Positions 53,298-62,622 of a stretch of DNA of 64,000 bases are shown here, piece after piece. The notes under the pieces are model-generated. The model did not search any database. It saw nothing but the letters and a program-made list of their open reading frames with translations, and had not been told where the DNA came from. Both the position numbers and the translations under genes were made by a program. How positions within the stretch are numbered: the first letter of the stretch is position 1; the number at the start of each line of letters is the position of its first letter. The stretch comes from Candidatus Halobonum tyrrellensis G22 (GTDB taxonomy: Archaea; Halobacteriota; Halobacteria; Halobacteriales; Haloferacaceae), in contig NZ_ASGZ01000057.1 in the NCBI RefSeq assembly GCF_000495475.1, forward strand, positions 17,230 through 81,229, read 5' to 3'.

Positions 53298-53900
53298 TCA
53301 GACCTGCTCGACGCTACCGCCGTCGGCGCGCTCGCGGAACACCTGGCCGTCGATGAGCGTCACCATGGTGTCGTCGTCCTGCCAGGCGGTCGGCGAGAGC
53401 TTCGCCTTCCGGCAGACCCGCGAGAGGAACTGCTCTTTGCTCCAGCCGTTCTCGACCGGGATGGTCGGGTAGAGCCAGCCGTGGTTGCCGGCGTTGTCGA
53501 TGGCGACCCCGTGCCGGCCGAGTTCCAGGTCGGCGGCGGGGTCGGCGGTCAGCGTGACCTCCGAGACGATACAGACCGACACCGTGATCGAGTCGAGTTC
53601 CTTCCGTTCGACCTCCGAGCCGCCGGTGTCGGCGGAGGCGGCCTTGATCGCGGCGTCGACGATGGCGTGACCGAGCTGGTCCGACCCCTGGTACGACCCC
53701 GCACAGCCGCGCATCCGGCCGCGTCCGCGGGTCGACTGGAGTCTCACGAACGCCCCCGTCCGAGCGTAGAAGGCGTCGCGCATGCTACCGGGCTGTTCTC
53801 GTTGACCGTGCATGACGTACGATTCGACCGCTTCCCGGGCGAGTTCGACCGCACGGGCCCCGTCGTCGTACGTCAGTCGCACGGCCTGTGCCTCGGACAT
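53298..53900 (-). CDS. AMMECR1-domain protein (TIGR00296 type)
   Basis: A 200-residue soluble protein with the AMMECR1 signature: FVRLQSTRGRGRMRGCAGSYQGSDQLGHAIVDAA near residue 51 (the conserved R-G-C-x-G block) and GNHGWLYPTIPVENGWSKEQFLSRVCRKAKLSPTAWQDD near 136. The family is universal in archaea and eukaryotes; its molecular activity is unsettled, with links to Memo-like and radical-SAM partners in some genomes, none of which are next to this copy. ATG start. Confidence 0.93.
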   Translation of the reverse strand: MSEAQAVRLTYDDGARAVELAREAVESYVMHGQREQPGSMRDAFYARTGAFVRLQSTRGRGRMRGCAGSYQGSDQLGHAIVDAAIKAASADTGGSEVERKELDSITVSVCIVSEVTLTADPAADLELGRHGVAIDNAGNHGWLYPTIPVENGWSKEQFLSRVCRKAKLSPTAWQDDDTMVTLIDGQVFRERADGGSVEQV

Positions 53901-54074
53901 ATAGACGTACCAACGTCCGCCGAAACTTCAACCCTTCCCTCGGCGTTAGGGACCGTGATGATCCGAATCTCGCGGGGACCGACCGGGGTAGCCGGGCGGT
54001 GACGCCCCGTGGCGGGCGGGTGGCGAGCCACGGCCGCCGGTCCGGGGCGAACCGCTTAACCCGTCGACCGGCGT

Positions 54075-54434
54075 AGCGGGACCGGCAGAGGGAGCCCGAC
54101 CCCCGTGCCCCCGACCGACAGCGACGGGGCATGAGGAAAGTCCCCCCACCGAACCGGACGGGCGACCGGACGCAAGTCCGGGGTCGGAGACGGCCGGCTC
54201 TGGAACAGAAACGAGACCGCCCGGCGCGACCGATGAGGCGTGCGAACCGACCCGCGAGGGGAGGGAGCTAACCCGCCGAGGGTCGACCGCCGGGGACGGG
54301 TGGAACGGCGAATCCTCGCCGGTGCAAGTCCGCGCCAGGGGGCGGCGCACGCCCCCGAAGGTAGTCCGGGGACGGCGCGGACGCTCAGCCGAATGTCGGG
54401 CCGAACCGAAGGGGGCTTACTCCCCTCAGCCGCT
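54075..54434 (+). ncRNA. rnpB: RNase P RNA
   Basis: Catalytic RNA for tRNA 5' maturation. Hallmarks of an archaeal type A RNase P RNA: gaggaaagtcccccc near 54132 (conserved region I), ggaacagaaacgagac near 54203, ggtgcaagtccgc near 54322 and ccgaagggggcttactcccc near 54406 (conserved region V/P4 partner). The ends agcgg (54075) and ccgct (54430) can close helix P1, so the ends are approximate. A TATA-like gcttaa lies just upstream at 54055. Open reading frames crossing this span are chance. Confidence 0.92.
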
Positions 54435-54565
54435 CACCCCCGCGAGCGGCCGCGCTCGCGACGACGGGCCGCGACCTCCACTGACGCCTCTTGATACACG
54501 CCGAATATCGGTACTGATTCTCTAGACAGCAGCGTTTTCATACCGGTTGGCTAGATTCGAGTCGA

Positions 54566-55594
54566 ATGAGCCGTTCCCGGGCGCTCGCAGCCGTCCTCGC
54601 CCTCCTGCTGGTGACAGCCGGGTGTGTCGCCACCCGCGCACCGGCGGAACTGGGGACCGCGACGGCGACCGAGCCGACCGGGAACGCGACGGCGACGGCG
54701 GCGCCCGACGTGCCCGTGCCCGACCGGCCGAGTCCGTGGGGCGAGCGGAGCCTCACCGTGGCCGTCGAGACGCCCGGGACGGACGCGAACATGACGCCGG
54801 CGGTACGGGAGGCGGCGTCGTTCTGGTCGGAGAACGCCGAGCCGTACGTCGGCTACGCCGCCGACCTCCGCGTCGACCCCGACGCGGACGACCCCGACAT
54901 CGTCGTCCGGTTCGTCGGCGCCATCGAGTCGTGCGCCGGCACGAAACACGCGGTCGGCTGTGCGCCCATCGCCGCCGACCGGGTGCGGCGCCCCGCGACC
55001 GTCAAGATACGCGCCGGTCTCGACGAGGACTCGACCGTGCGCGTGCTGAAACACGAGTTGGGCCACGCGCTCGGTCTCCGTCACGGCGACGCGCCGCTGG
55101 ACGTGATGCAGCCCGAGATGGCCGTCGCCACCACGCCGAAACCGAACGCGACCGAGCGCGCGTACCCCTGGGCGAACCGGACGCTCGCCGTCTACGTCGA
55201 CACGAGCGGGACCGCTGAGGCCGAGGCGACGGACGCGGCGGTCGACCGCGCGCTCCGCTACGTCGAGGCGGCCGACGAACTCCCGTCGGTGTCGTTCCGC
55301 CGCATCGACGACGAGGCCGACGCGGACGTGGTGGTCCGCGTCCGCGACGACCCCGACCCCGACGGCTGTTCGTGCTTCCGGCTCCGCGGCCCGGACCCCG
55401 ACCGCGACGGCGCGCCCGAGAAGTACCGCCGGCTCACGATCAGCCTCCAGGACGCCTCGACCGACACCGTCGCGTGGCGCGTCGGTGACTGGCTCTCGTA
55501 CGCGCTCGGGACGGAGACCCGCGCCGACCGCCCCGCCCCGTTCCGGCAGGCGACGCCCGCCGCCCTCCCCGACGTGTCCGAATCGGACGCCTGA
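54566..55594 (+). CDS. Secreted lipoprotein with metzincin (matrixin-like) zinc protease motif
   Basis: 342 residues. Lipobox LLLVTAGC with Cys near residue 20, then a Thr/Ala-rich linker to 50. Residues 60-190 form a matrixin-like domain with the full metzincin zinc signature KHELGHALGLRHGD (HExxHxxGxxH) near 163 and a following DVMQPEM Met-turn. Two cysteines (ESCAGTKHAVGC) may form a disulfide. Residues 195-310 repeat the strand pattern of the first half (WANRTLAVYVDTSG) but lack the zinc motif, ending with a Cys pair (GCSCF). Probably an exported, membrane-tethered protease; its target is unknown. ATG start. Confidence 0.85.
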   Translation: MSRSRALAAVLALLLVTAGCVATRAPAELGTATATEPTGNATATAAPDVPVPDRPSPWGERSLTVAVETPGTDANMTPAVREAASFWSENAEPYVGYAADLRVDPDADDPDIVVRFVGAIESCAGTKHAVGCAPIAADRVRRPATVKIRAGLDEDSTVRVLKHELGHALGLRHGDAPLDVMQPEMAVATTPKPNATERAYPWANRTLAVYVDTSGTAEAEATDAAVDRALRYVEAADELPSVSFRRIDDEADADVVVRVRDDPDPDGCSCFRLRGPDPDRDGAPEKYRRLTISLQDASTDTVAWRVGDWLSYALGTETRADRPAPFRQATPAALPDVSESDA

Positions 55595-55705
55595 ACCCGC
55601 TCGACGGCCGGTTTCGCTCTCCCCGGCGCCCGCGTCGGACGGCGGTCGTGCGAACGTCCGACACGGAGCCGGCGAACTAAAAAGCGTGGAGTGCGAAAGG
55701 GTCAC

Positions 55706-55999
55706 GTGGACAGTCGAGAACTGATGGCGGCGCTCGAACGCGAGTTCGGCGGCGACGACTCCGACCGCCGGGTGATCACGCGACAGGCGAGGGACCTCGC
55801 CGACTCCGGCAAGGTGGAGGCGGACCGCGAACACGAACTCTCGGTCGAGGACGTCATCGAGAACATGGCCGACGCGCCCGACGACTACGACCCCATCGAA
55901 CGGTGGAACTGGTGGCTCGGCTCGCTCGAGACCGCCTACGGCGGCTACGACCGATTCACCATCCGGTTCGTCCAGGACGGCCCGGACGTGAACGCGTAG
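55706..55999 (+). CDS. Small conserved haloarchaeal protein, function unknown
   Basis: 97 residues from a GTG start (DSRELMAALEREFGGDDSDR). It is helical and acidic, with RVITRQARDLADSGKVEADR and DYDPIERWNWWLGSLETAYGGYDRFTIRFV, a Trp-rich ending that looks conserved. Start choice: ctaaaaag about 26 bases upstream is a good TATA box for this GTG, while the GTG 15 bases earlier would put it too close. No domain recognised. Confidence 0.65.
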   Translation: MDSRELMAALEREFGGDDSDRRVITRQARDLADSGKVEADREHELSVEDVIENMADAPDDYDPIERWNWWLGSLETAYGGYDRFTIRFVQDGPDVNA

Positions 56000-56086
56000 T
56001 CGGGCGACGGCCGCACCCCGCGTCCGCCGTCCGCCCTCCGCCCGGTCCCCGATGTGGTCGCCCCGCCGAACACCTCCGGTTCGGGT

Positions 56087-56113
56087 CGAACCCGGACCCG
56101 AACCCGAACCCGA
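56087..56113. repeat. Hexanucleotide microsatellite
   Basis: Successive units of the type aacccg (about four copies, the first imperfect) in the gap before the metallo-beta-lactamase gene. It is short and probably neutral, but could affect promoter spacing. Confidence 0.6.
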
Positions 56114-56157
56114 ACGCCCGTGAGAACGCTTTTGGAGCGACGCGCCGGTCTCCGGGT

Positions 56158-57069
56158 ATGGACCCCGGCGACGTCGAACCGGTCCCGGAGTGTACCGACC
56201 TCTACTACGTCGACCTCGGCCTGTACGACACCGCCGGCTACGGCTCCGTCTACGTCGTCGACGCCGACCGTCCCGCGGTGGTCGACACCGGTCTCGGGAC
56301 GAACCGCGAGTACCTCACCGACGCCCTCGACGACCTGGGCGTCCGACCCGCGGCCGTCCTCCTGACGCACGTCCACCTCGACCACGCGGGCGGCGCGGGT
56401 TTCCTCGCCGAGGAGTTCCCGAACGCCGAGGTGTACGTCCACGAGGCGGGCGCGCCCCACCTGGTCGACCCCGCACAACTGGTCGAGGGCACCAAGCGCG
56501 CCGTCGGCGACCAGTGGCGCCACTACGTCGACCCGAAACCGATTCCCGAGAGTCGGGTCGAGAGCCTCGTCGACGGCGACTCGGTCGACCTCGGCGACCG
56601 CACGGTCGACGTCCACGCCGCGCCGGGTCACGCCCCCCACCAGGTGGTGTACCACGACCGGGGGGACGACGTCGTGTTCACGGGCGACGCCGCGGGGCTC
56701 TACGTCCCGAGGTACGACCTGATCCACCAGACGTCGCCGCCCGCGCGGTTCGACCTCCACGGCTGCAACGAGGACGTGGACACGATCCGCGAGTTGGACC
56801 CGCGGGTGCTCTGTTTCGGCCACTTCGGTCCCCGGGAGTTCGACGACGACCTGCTCGCGGGCTACAAGCGCACGCTGGTCGAGTGGGTGGAGGCGGTCAA
56901 GCGGAGGCGCGCGGACCTCGACGACGCGGCGGTGCTCGACCACTTCGCCGCCAACGCGCCCGAACGGCTGATCGACGTCTGGGGCGAGGAGAAGGCCCGC
57001 GAGGAGGAGCGGCTGAACACCCGGGGGGTGCTCGCCTACCTCGACTACCTCGACCGCCAGGAGGAGTGA
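56158..57069 (+). CDS. Metallo-beta-lactamase-fold hydrolase
   Basis: A 303-residue MBL protein. The zinc motif THVHLDHAGGAGFL (HxHxDH) lies near residue 66, further ligands are in HAAPGHAPHQVVYH near 155 and DVVFTGDAAGLY near 172, and the last His is in VLCFGHFGPREF near 214. The C-terminal helical part (AVKRRRADLDDAAVL) resembles glyoxalase-II-like or quinolone-signal-hydrolase-like members; the substrate cannot be read. Start ATG before DPGDVEPVPE. A short (aacccg)n-type hexamer run lies about 50 bases upstream. Confidence 0.9.
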   Translation: MDPGDVEPVPECTDLYYVDLGLYDTAGYGSVYVVDADRPAVVDTGLGTNREYLTDALDDLGVRPAAVLLTHVHLDHAGGAGFLAEEFPNAEVYVHEAGAPHLVDPAQLVEGTKRAVGDQWRHYVDPKPIPESRVESLVDGDSVDLGDRTVDVHAAPGHAPHQVVYHDRGDDVVFTGDAAGLYVPRYDLIHQTSPPARFDLHGCNEDVDTIRELDPRVLCFGHFGPREFDDDLLAGYKRTLVEWVEAVKRRRADLDDAAVLDHFAANAPERLIDVWGEEKAREEERLNTRGVLAYLDYLDRQEE

Positions 57070-57118
57070 CGCGGGGCGTCGAAAACAACGCCGAGCAACG
57101 TGTAACGGGTAGCTTGCG

Positions 57119-57126
57119 CTTTTATG
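57119..57126 (+). promoter_or_regulatory. TATA box for the acyl-CoA ligase gene
   Basis: cttttatg is centred about 27 bases before the ATG, predicting a leaderless mRNA. Confidence 0.6.
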
Positions 57127-57148
57127 CTCCGACCGTCTCCCGTACGCC

Positions 57149-59089
57149 ATGGACTGGCGCGACGCCGAACGGGAGTACGACCCGGGGGTCACCCGGGAGT
57201 CGCTCGCGGCGACGTTCGACGCGGCCGCCCGGCGGCACGCCGACCGAGTCGCCCAGCGGTACAAGGGGGACGTGTACGACCGCTCGCTCGTCGCCGGCGG
57301 CGTTCTCGACGCCGCGCCCGACGGCGACTACGCGGACGTGACGTACGGCCGAATGCGGGGGGTCGTCCGCCGCCTCTCGGCGGGTTTCCGCGAGTTGGGC
57401 GTCGCCCCCGGCGACCGGGTGGGGCTGTTCTCGAACACCCGGATGGAGTGGGCGCACGCCGACTTCGCGGTGTTGGGCGCGGGCGCGGTGACGACCACCG
57501 TCTACACCTCCTCCTCCGAGCGGCAGGTCCGCCACCTGCTCGGCGACCCCGGGGCGACGGGCGTCGTCGTCGAGAACCGCGACTTACTCGACCGGGTGTT
57601 CGCCGTCGAGGACGACCTCGATTTGGAGTTCGTCGTCCTGGTCGACGGCGACCCCCACGACCGCGACGACGTGTACACGCTCGCGGAACTGTACGACCTG
57701 GGCGCGTCCGCGGGCGCCGACCCCGACGCGGACGCCGACGACTGGGTGGTCGACCGCGACCGCACGGACCTCGCGAGCCTCATCTACACCTCCGGCACGA
57801 CCGGGACGCCGAAGGGGGCGGAACTCACCCACGGCAACTTCCTCGCGAACGTCGACCAGTGTCTCAGGCGGTTCGGCGACCGCCCCGACAAGGCGGCGCG
57901 GGAGACGCCGGTCATCGACGAGTCGACCACCGCACTGTCGTTTCTCCCCCTCGCACACGTGTTCGAGCGGCTGGCGGGTCACTTCATGCTGTTCGCGGCG
58001 GGGGCGACCGTCGCGTACGCCGAGTCGCCCAACACGCTCCGGGAGGACTTCGGGCTGGTCCGCCCGACGACGGCGACGAGCGTCCCCCGGGTGTACGAGA
58101 AACTGTACGACGCCATCCGCGAGCAGGCGGGCGGCTCGCGGCTCACGAAGCGGGTGTTCGAGTGGGCGACCGACGTGGGCCGCGAACACTACCGGGCGGA
58201 CGACCCCTCGCCGTCGCTGCGCGCGCGCTACGCGCTCGCGGACCGTCTGGTCTTCTCGTCGGTGAAGGAGGCGCTCGGCGGCGAGATAGCGTTCTTCATC
58301 TCCGGCGGCGGGTCGCTGTCGGCGGACCTGTGTGAACTGTACCAGGCGATGGGCGTTCCCATCCTCGAAGGCTACGGGCTGACCGAGACGTCGCCCGTCC
58401 TCGCGGTCAACCCGCCCGAGGAGCCGAAGGTCGGCACCATCGGCCCGCCGGTCGTCGGCGTCGACGTGCGAGTCGACTCGACGGTCGCGGGCGACCCCGA
58501 CGACGCGGCGGGTGAAGTCGGGGAACTGCTCGTGAAGGGACCGAACGTGTTCCGGGGCTACCGCAACCTCCCGGCGGAGACGGACGCCGCCTTCGACGAC
58601 GACGGCTGGTTCCGGACGGGCGACGTCGTGGAACTTCGCCCGGACGGCTACGTCGCGTTCCGCGAACGGGCCAAGCAGTTGCTGAAGCTCTCGACGGGTA
58701 AGTACGTCCCCCCGGGTGCCATCGAGGACGCGTTCGCGGACTCGGAGTACGTCGAGCAGGCGATAGTGCTCGGCGACGCCCGGAAGTTCGTGAGCGCGCT
58801 CGTCGTCCCGAAGTTCCCCGCCGTCGAGGCGTGGGCCGACCGCGAGGGGTACGACCTCCCCGACGACCGGCGCGCGCGCTGTCGCGACGACCGGGTGCGC
58901 GAACTGGTCCAGCGGGAGATCGACCGCGTGAACGCCGGCTTCGAGGAACACGAGCGGATCAAGCAGTTCCGAGTCGTCCCGGAGGAGTTCACCGAGGAAA
59001 ACGGACTGTTGACACCCACGATGAAAAAGAAGCGCCGAAATATTCTCGATCGCTACGCCGACGAGGTAGAGATGTTTTACGAACCCTGA
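57149..59089 (+). CDS. AMP-dependent long-chain acyl-CoA synthetase
   Basis: A 646-residue adenylate-forming enzyme that activates a fatty acid to acyl-CoA. Motifs: LIYTSGTTGTPKGAELTH (P-loop) near residue 211, YGLTETSPVLAVNPPEE near 410, DDGWFRTGDVVELRPDGYVAFRERAKQLLKLSTGKYVPPGAIEDAF near 485 (hinge and C-terminal domain). The sequence is nearest the plant/eukaryote-like long-chain type, with a long linker at 250. Chain-length preference is unknown. ATG start. Transcribed alone, followed after 80 bases by the antiporter gene. Confidence 0.93.
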   Translation: MDWRDAEREYDPGVTRESLAATFDAAARRHADRVAQRYKGDVYDRSLVAGGVLDAAPDGDYADVTYGRMRGVVRRLSAGFRELGVAPGDRVGLFSNTRMEWAHADFAVLGAGAVTTTVYTSSSERQVRHLLGDPGATGVVVENRDLLDRVFAVEDDLDLEFVVLVDGDPHDRDDVYTLAELYDLGASAGADPDADADDWVVDRDRTDLASLIYTSGTTGTPKGAELTHGNFLANVDQCLRRFGDRPDKAARETPVIDESTTALSFLPLAHVFERLAGHFMLFAAGATVAYAESPNTLREDFGLVRPTTATSVPRVYEKLYDAIREQAGGSRLTKRVFEWATDVGREHYRADDPSPSLRARYALADRLVFSSVKEALGGEIAFFISGGGSLSADLCELYQAMGVPILEGYGLTETSPVLAVNPPEEPKVGTIGPPVVGVDVRVDSTVAGDPDDAAGEVGELLVKGPNVFRGYRNLPAETDAAFDDDGWFRTGDVVELRPDGYVAFRERAKQLLKLSTGKYVPPGAIEDAFADSEYVEQAIVLGDARKFVSALVVPKFPAVEAWADREGYDLPDDRRARCRDDRVRELVQREIDRVNAGFEEHERIKQFRVVPEEFTEENGLLTPTMKKKRRNILDRYADEVEMFYEP

Positions 59090-59169
59090 ATTCTTCGTGT
59101 ACCGAACCGGAGTAGCCGGACTTTTATCGGTTCCCGACGCAGGCCCGGGCATGGAGGCTACGGTCCCCG

Positions 59170-61035
59170 ATGGCAGCGGGTGCGGGTGAGCTGATAGCGC
59201 TCGTCGCCGCCATCCTCGGCGTCGGCGTGACAGCTCAGGTGCTCTCGGACCGGTTTCAGGTCCCGAGTATCATCTTCCTGATCACCGCGGGGATTCTCCT
59301 CGGACCGGAGGTGCTCGGCGTCATCACCGCCGAGACGTTCGGCGCGACCGGGCTGTCGACCATCGTCGGCCTCTCCGTCGCGATCATCGTCTTCGAGGGG
59401 GCGTTCCACCTCCGCGCCGACCGGATACGCGAGGCGCCGACCGCGACGCTCAAACTCGTCACCGTCGGCGCCGCCATCGCGTTCGTCGGCACGACCGCGG
59501 TCGTCTACTACGCGCTCGGCGTCGACTGGTTCGTCGCCGGACTGATCGGCGCGCTCCTCGTCGCCACCGGGCCGACGGTGATCGCGCCCATCCTCGAAGT
59601 CGTCCCCGCCCGCGACCGGGTGGAGGCGGCGCTGGAGACCGAAGGGATCGTCAACGACGTGACCGCCGCGATCATGGCGGTCGTCATCTACGAGGCGATC
59701 ATCACCGGGACGCGCGCCCCGGGCGCGCTGTTGACGCTGTTCGTCGAACGGCTCGGCACGGGCGTCGTCGTCGGCATCGCCGTCGCGGCGCTCGTCTACT
59801 ACGGTCTCCGGTACGTCGACCTCTCGCCCGGGAACGCCCCCCAGAACGCCCGCCTGCTCGTACTCGCGGGCGCGCTGGTCTCGTACGGCGGCGCGGAGAT
59901 CATCGTCCGCGAGGCGGGCATCGCGGCGTGTGCGACCGCGGGCATCATCCTGGGCAACGCCGACGTGCCCTACGAGGAGGACATCACGGACTTCAAGGGC
60001 GACGTGACGCTGCTCGTCCTCTCGTTCGTGTTCATCGCGCTCGCGGCGCTGCTCCAGTTCGAGGACCTCCTCGCGCTCGGACTCGGCGGAATCGCGGTCG
60101 TCGTCGCGGTGGTCTTCGTCATCCGTCCGGCTCTGGTGTTCGTCTCGGCTGTCGGCGACCGATTCACCAGAAACGAGAAGTTGTTCATGTCGTTCGTCGG
60201 CCCGCGCGGGATCATCCCCGCGTCCGTGGCGACGCTGTTCGCCGTCGAACTCACCAACGCGGGGATGTCCGAAGCGGCGGACGCCCTCGTGGGGACGGTG
60301 TTCCTCGTCATCCTAGTGACGGTCGTCCTCGAAGGCGGGTTCGCCCGCCGCATCGCGGAAGCGCTCGACGTCATACCCATGCGTGTAATCATCGTCGGAG
60401 GCGGGAAGGTGGGCCGCACGCTCGCCGAACGCCTCGAAGACCGCGGAGAGAACGTCGTCATCATCGAGAACGACGAGACACAGGTACAGACCGCCCGCAA
60501 CGAGGGCCACACCGTCCACATCGGCGACGGGACGGACGTCGACGTGTTGCGCGCCGCCGGGGGGGAGAAGTCGCGGGTCGTCGTGGCCACGACCGGCGAC
60601 GACGACTCCAACCTCCTGATCGCGCAGCTGTCGGACTCGTCGTTCGACCCCGAGACGATCCTCGCGCGGGTGAACAACCCGAACAACGTCGACGCGTTCG
60701 AGGAGCTCGGCGTCACCACCGTCTCGTCGGTGCTCGCCACCGCCCAGACGCTCGACGACTACATCGAGCGGCCCGCGCTCGCCAACTGGATGGGCCAGGT
60801 CGGCCGCACCGGCGACGTCCAGGAGGTGGAGGTCACCTCCGAGGAGATGGCGGGCCTGACCGTCCGCGACATCGGACCCGAACTCCCCGGCGGGAGCCTG
60901 ATCGCGCTCGTCGCGCGCGACGGCGACGTCAACGTCCCCGACGCCGACTTCACGCTCCAGGTCGGCGACCGCGTCACCCTCATCGGGCAGCGGGAGGACG
61001 TTCGCTCGGCGATGGCGCAGTTCAACCCCGAGTAG
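59170..61035 (+). CDS. CPA1-type cation:proton antiporter with C-terminal TrkA (RCK) domains
   Basis: A 621-residue protein. Residues 5-395: about twelve hydrophobic segments of a NhaP-type sodium/proton antiporter, with LLVATGPTVIAPIL near 136, TEGIVNDVTAAIMAVV near 158 (the ND ion-binding region) and FMSFVGPRGIIPASVATLF near 338. Residues 400-520: TrkA-N nucleotide-binding domain (RVIIVGGGKVGRTLAERL), then TrkA-C (544-621). Nucleotide-gated control of ion or pH homeostasis is inferred. Its TATA-like cttttatc lies 45 bases upstream of the ATG and a ggagg stretch 12 bases before it, so this gene probably has a short leader with a Shine-Dalgarno site. Confidence 0.92.
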   Translation: MAAGAGELIALVAAILGVGVTAQVLSDRFQVPSIIFLITAGILLGPEVLGVITAETFGATGLSTIVGLSVAIIVFEGAFHLRADRIREAPTATLKLVTVGAAIAFVGTTAVVYYALGVDWFVAGLIGALLVATGPTVIAPILEVVPARDRVEAALETEGIVNDVTAAIMAVVIYEAIITGTRAPGALLTLFVERLGTGVVVGIAVAALVYYGLRYVDLSPGNAPQNARLLVLAGALVSYGGAEIIVREAGIAACATAGIILGNADVPYEEDITDFKGDVTLLVLSFVFIALAALLQFEDLLALGLGGIAVVVAVVFVIRPALVFVSAVGDRFTRNEKLFMSFVGPRGIIPASVATLFAVELTNAGMSEAADALVGTVFLVILVTVVLEGGFARRIAEALDVIPMRVIIVGGGKVGRTLAERLEDRGENVVIIENDETQVQTARNEGHTVHIGDGTDVDVLRAAGGEKSRVVVATTGDDDSNLLIAQLSDSSFDPETILARVNNPNNVDAFEELGVTTVSSVLATAQTLDDYIERPALANWMGQVGRTGDVQEVEVTSEEMAGLTVRDIGPELPGGSLIALVARDGDVNVPDADFTLQVGDRVTLIGQREDVRSAMAQFNPE

Positions 61036-61102
61036 CCGGAGGGTCGTCCGCCGGAGCACGCTCGGCTCTCCGGGCCGACGCGGGCGGCGCGAGCAGCGCG
61101 GC

Positions 61103-61867
61103 TCACGACCCCGGACAGCCGAGTTCGTACCGGTCGTCACCGGTCGGGTTCGGTACCGACACCGACACGGGCGCGCCGAACCCGCGGTAGTCGGTCGCGA
61201 GCCGCGCGTTCGCGCTCGCGCCGTCCGCGCGCACCTCGACGTCGACGACCGACCGCACGGGTCGGCCGTCGTCGGCGACCCACAGGCGGACGGTGACGTT
61301 CCGTACGCCCGACGTGGGCAGGTCGCTCGCGCCGCCGCGCTCGCTCGCCACCCCGCGGAGCGCCCGCGCCGACGGGTAGCCGACGATGACGCGGGCCTCG
61401 GTGCCGTCCACCGTCTCGGTCCCGTTCCAGTAGACGTTCGTCCGGTTCAACAGCGCCAGCTGTCGGCCGAGCGGGGTGTGGGTGCGCCACGACCGCTCGC
61501 GGTCGAGCGTCTCGACCGCCCAGCCGTCCCACGGCGGCGCACACTCGGTGTAGGCGGTGTAGCCGTCGACGACCGACCGGCGGCTCCGCCCCCCGGTCGT
61601 CGCGTTCGTGCCCAGCACCCGCCGGGCGAGCGAGACGTTCCCGGCCGCGCCGACCCGGACCGTCCGCGAGGCGGCGCCGTCGGCGGCGCTGACGCGTCCG
61701 TCAAGCTTGAAGCGGTAGCTCCCCGCCGTGGCGACGTACTCGCTCGCGTCGGCGCGGACGGCGACCGCGCGTTCGTCGCTCGGCGGGGCGCCCAGCCCCG
61801 GGACCGCGCCACAGCCGGCGAGCGCCGCGAGAACAACGAGGAGGGCGAGCGGGAGGGCAGGTCGCAT
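61103..61867 (-). CDS. Hypothetical secreted lipoprotein
   Basis: 254 residues with signal and lipobox LVVLAALAGC (Cys near 19). The mature part is beta-rich (ATAGSYRFKLDGRVSAADGAA; SVVDGYTAYTEC; NVYWNGTETVDGTEARVIVGY) and resembles the LolA/LppX-like or DUF6612-type scaffolds common among haloarchaeal lipoproteins; the match is only in style. A second Cys pair (TECAPP, LGCPGS) may bond. Function unknown. ATG start. It is 48 bases downstream of the Tat-type PGF-CTERM gene on the same strand. Confidence 0.75.
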   Translation of the reverse strand: MRPALPLALLVVLAALAGCGAVPGLGAPPSDERAVAVRADASEYVATAGSYRFKLDGRVSAADGAASRTVRVGAAGNVSLARRVLGTNATTGGRSRRSVVDGYTAYTECAPPWDGWAVETLDRERSWRTHTPLGRQLALLNRTNVYWNGTETVDGTEARVIVGYPSARALRGVASERGGASDLPTSGVRNVTVRLWVADDGRPVRSVVDVEVRADGASANARLATDYRGFGAPVSVSVPNPTGDDRYELGCPGS

Positions 61868-61914
61868 CACCCACCGCTGTCGCGGCGAGCGGCATAAGTC
61901 CCGTCGTTCGGCTC

Positions 61915-62535
61915 TCAGCCGCGCCGGCGGAGGAGTTCGCCCGCGCCGAGCAGCCCCGCGGCCGCGGCGCCCAGCCCGAAGCCGGGACCGGTGGTGTTCG
62001 TCGCGCCGCCGTCGGAGGTGTCGGTCCGGGGCGCGCTCTGGTTCTCGGAGACGTCGCGGATGTCGGCCGACCCCACTTGCTCGAGTGCGACCTGCACCCG
62101 GTCGGAGTTGCACGACTGCTGGCCGGTGACGATGAACAGCCGGCCGAACTCGACGGCGTCGCTGCCGACGGACGCGAACATGATCGTGTCCGCCTGCGGC
62201 GTGTCGGGCGACGCGCGGTCGATGAGCGTGACGTCGTACGCGACGACGGCGTCGTCGCTCTCGACGAACTCGCAGCCGCTCACGTCGGCGGTCGAGGCCT
62301 CTTGGTTGATCCCTCCGACGTGGACGAACATCCCGGTGTAGTCGGAGTTGCCGAGCGTCGGCGCGTCCGCCGGGAACGCCCCCTCGTCGGTGATCGTATC
62401 CTCTTGGGCGCTCGCGGTGCCCGTCGTCGCCGCACCGACACCCAGTGCGCCCGCACTCACACCCGCGGCCGCGCGGAGGAACCCGCGTCGACCCGGCGAC
62501 GGTTCGGCGTCGCTGTCTGCGCGTTCGGCGGTCAC
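61915..62535 (-). CDS. Secreted PGF-CTERM surface protein with Tat signal
   Basis: A 206-residue exported protein. Tat signal GRRGFLRAAAGVSAGALGVG at residues 15-34, cleaved near SAQ. The mature domain (50-155) is unknown, with VHVGGINQEAST, SGCEFVESDDAVVAYDVTL and TGQQSCNSDRVQVAL giving one possible disulfide. The C terminus is a clean PGF-CTERM signal: Thr-rich stretch, PGFGLG, hydrophobic segment GAAAAGLLGAGELL and a basic end RRRG, expected to be processed by archaeosortase A and lipidated. It uses the Tat route whose TatC proteins are encoded at 3.4-7.7 kb. Confidence 0.85.
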   Translation of the reverse strand: MTAERADSDAEPSPGRRGFLRAAAGVSAGALGVGAATTGTASAQEDTITDEGAFPADAPTLGNSDYTGMFVHVGGINQEASTADVSGCEFVESDDAVVAYDVTLIDRASPDTPQADTIMFASVGSDAVEFGRLFIVTGQQSCNSDRVQVALEQVGSADIRDVSENQSAPRTDTSDGGATNTTGPGFGLGAAAAGLLGAGELLRRRG

Positions 62536-62622
62536 GGGGGCGATTGAGTCCGCTCACAGTTATGTGGTGTGGCCGACACCTCCGACCGACGGAGGCAAGC
62601 GGCCGCGGCGACGACGGGGGGT

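Noticed and set aside
54240..54525. Short open frames inside the RNase P RNA
   Set aside because: They overlap conserved RNase P RNA blocks; no protein features.
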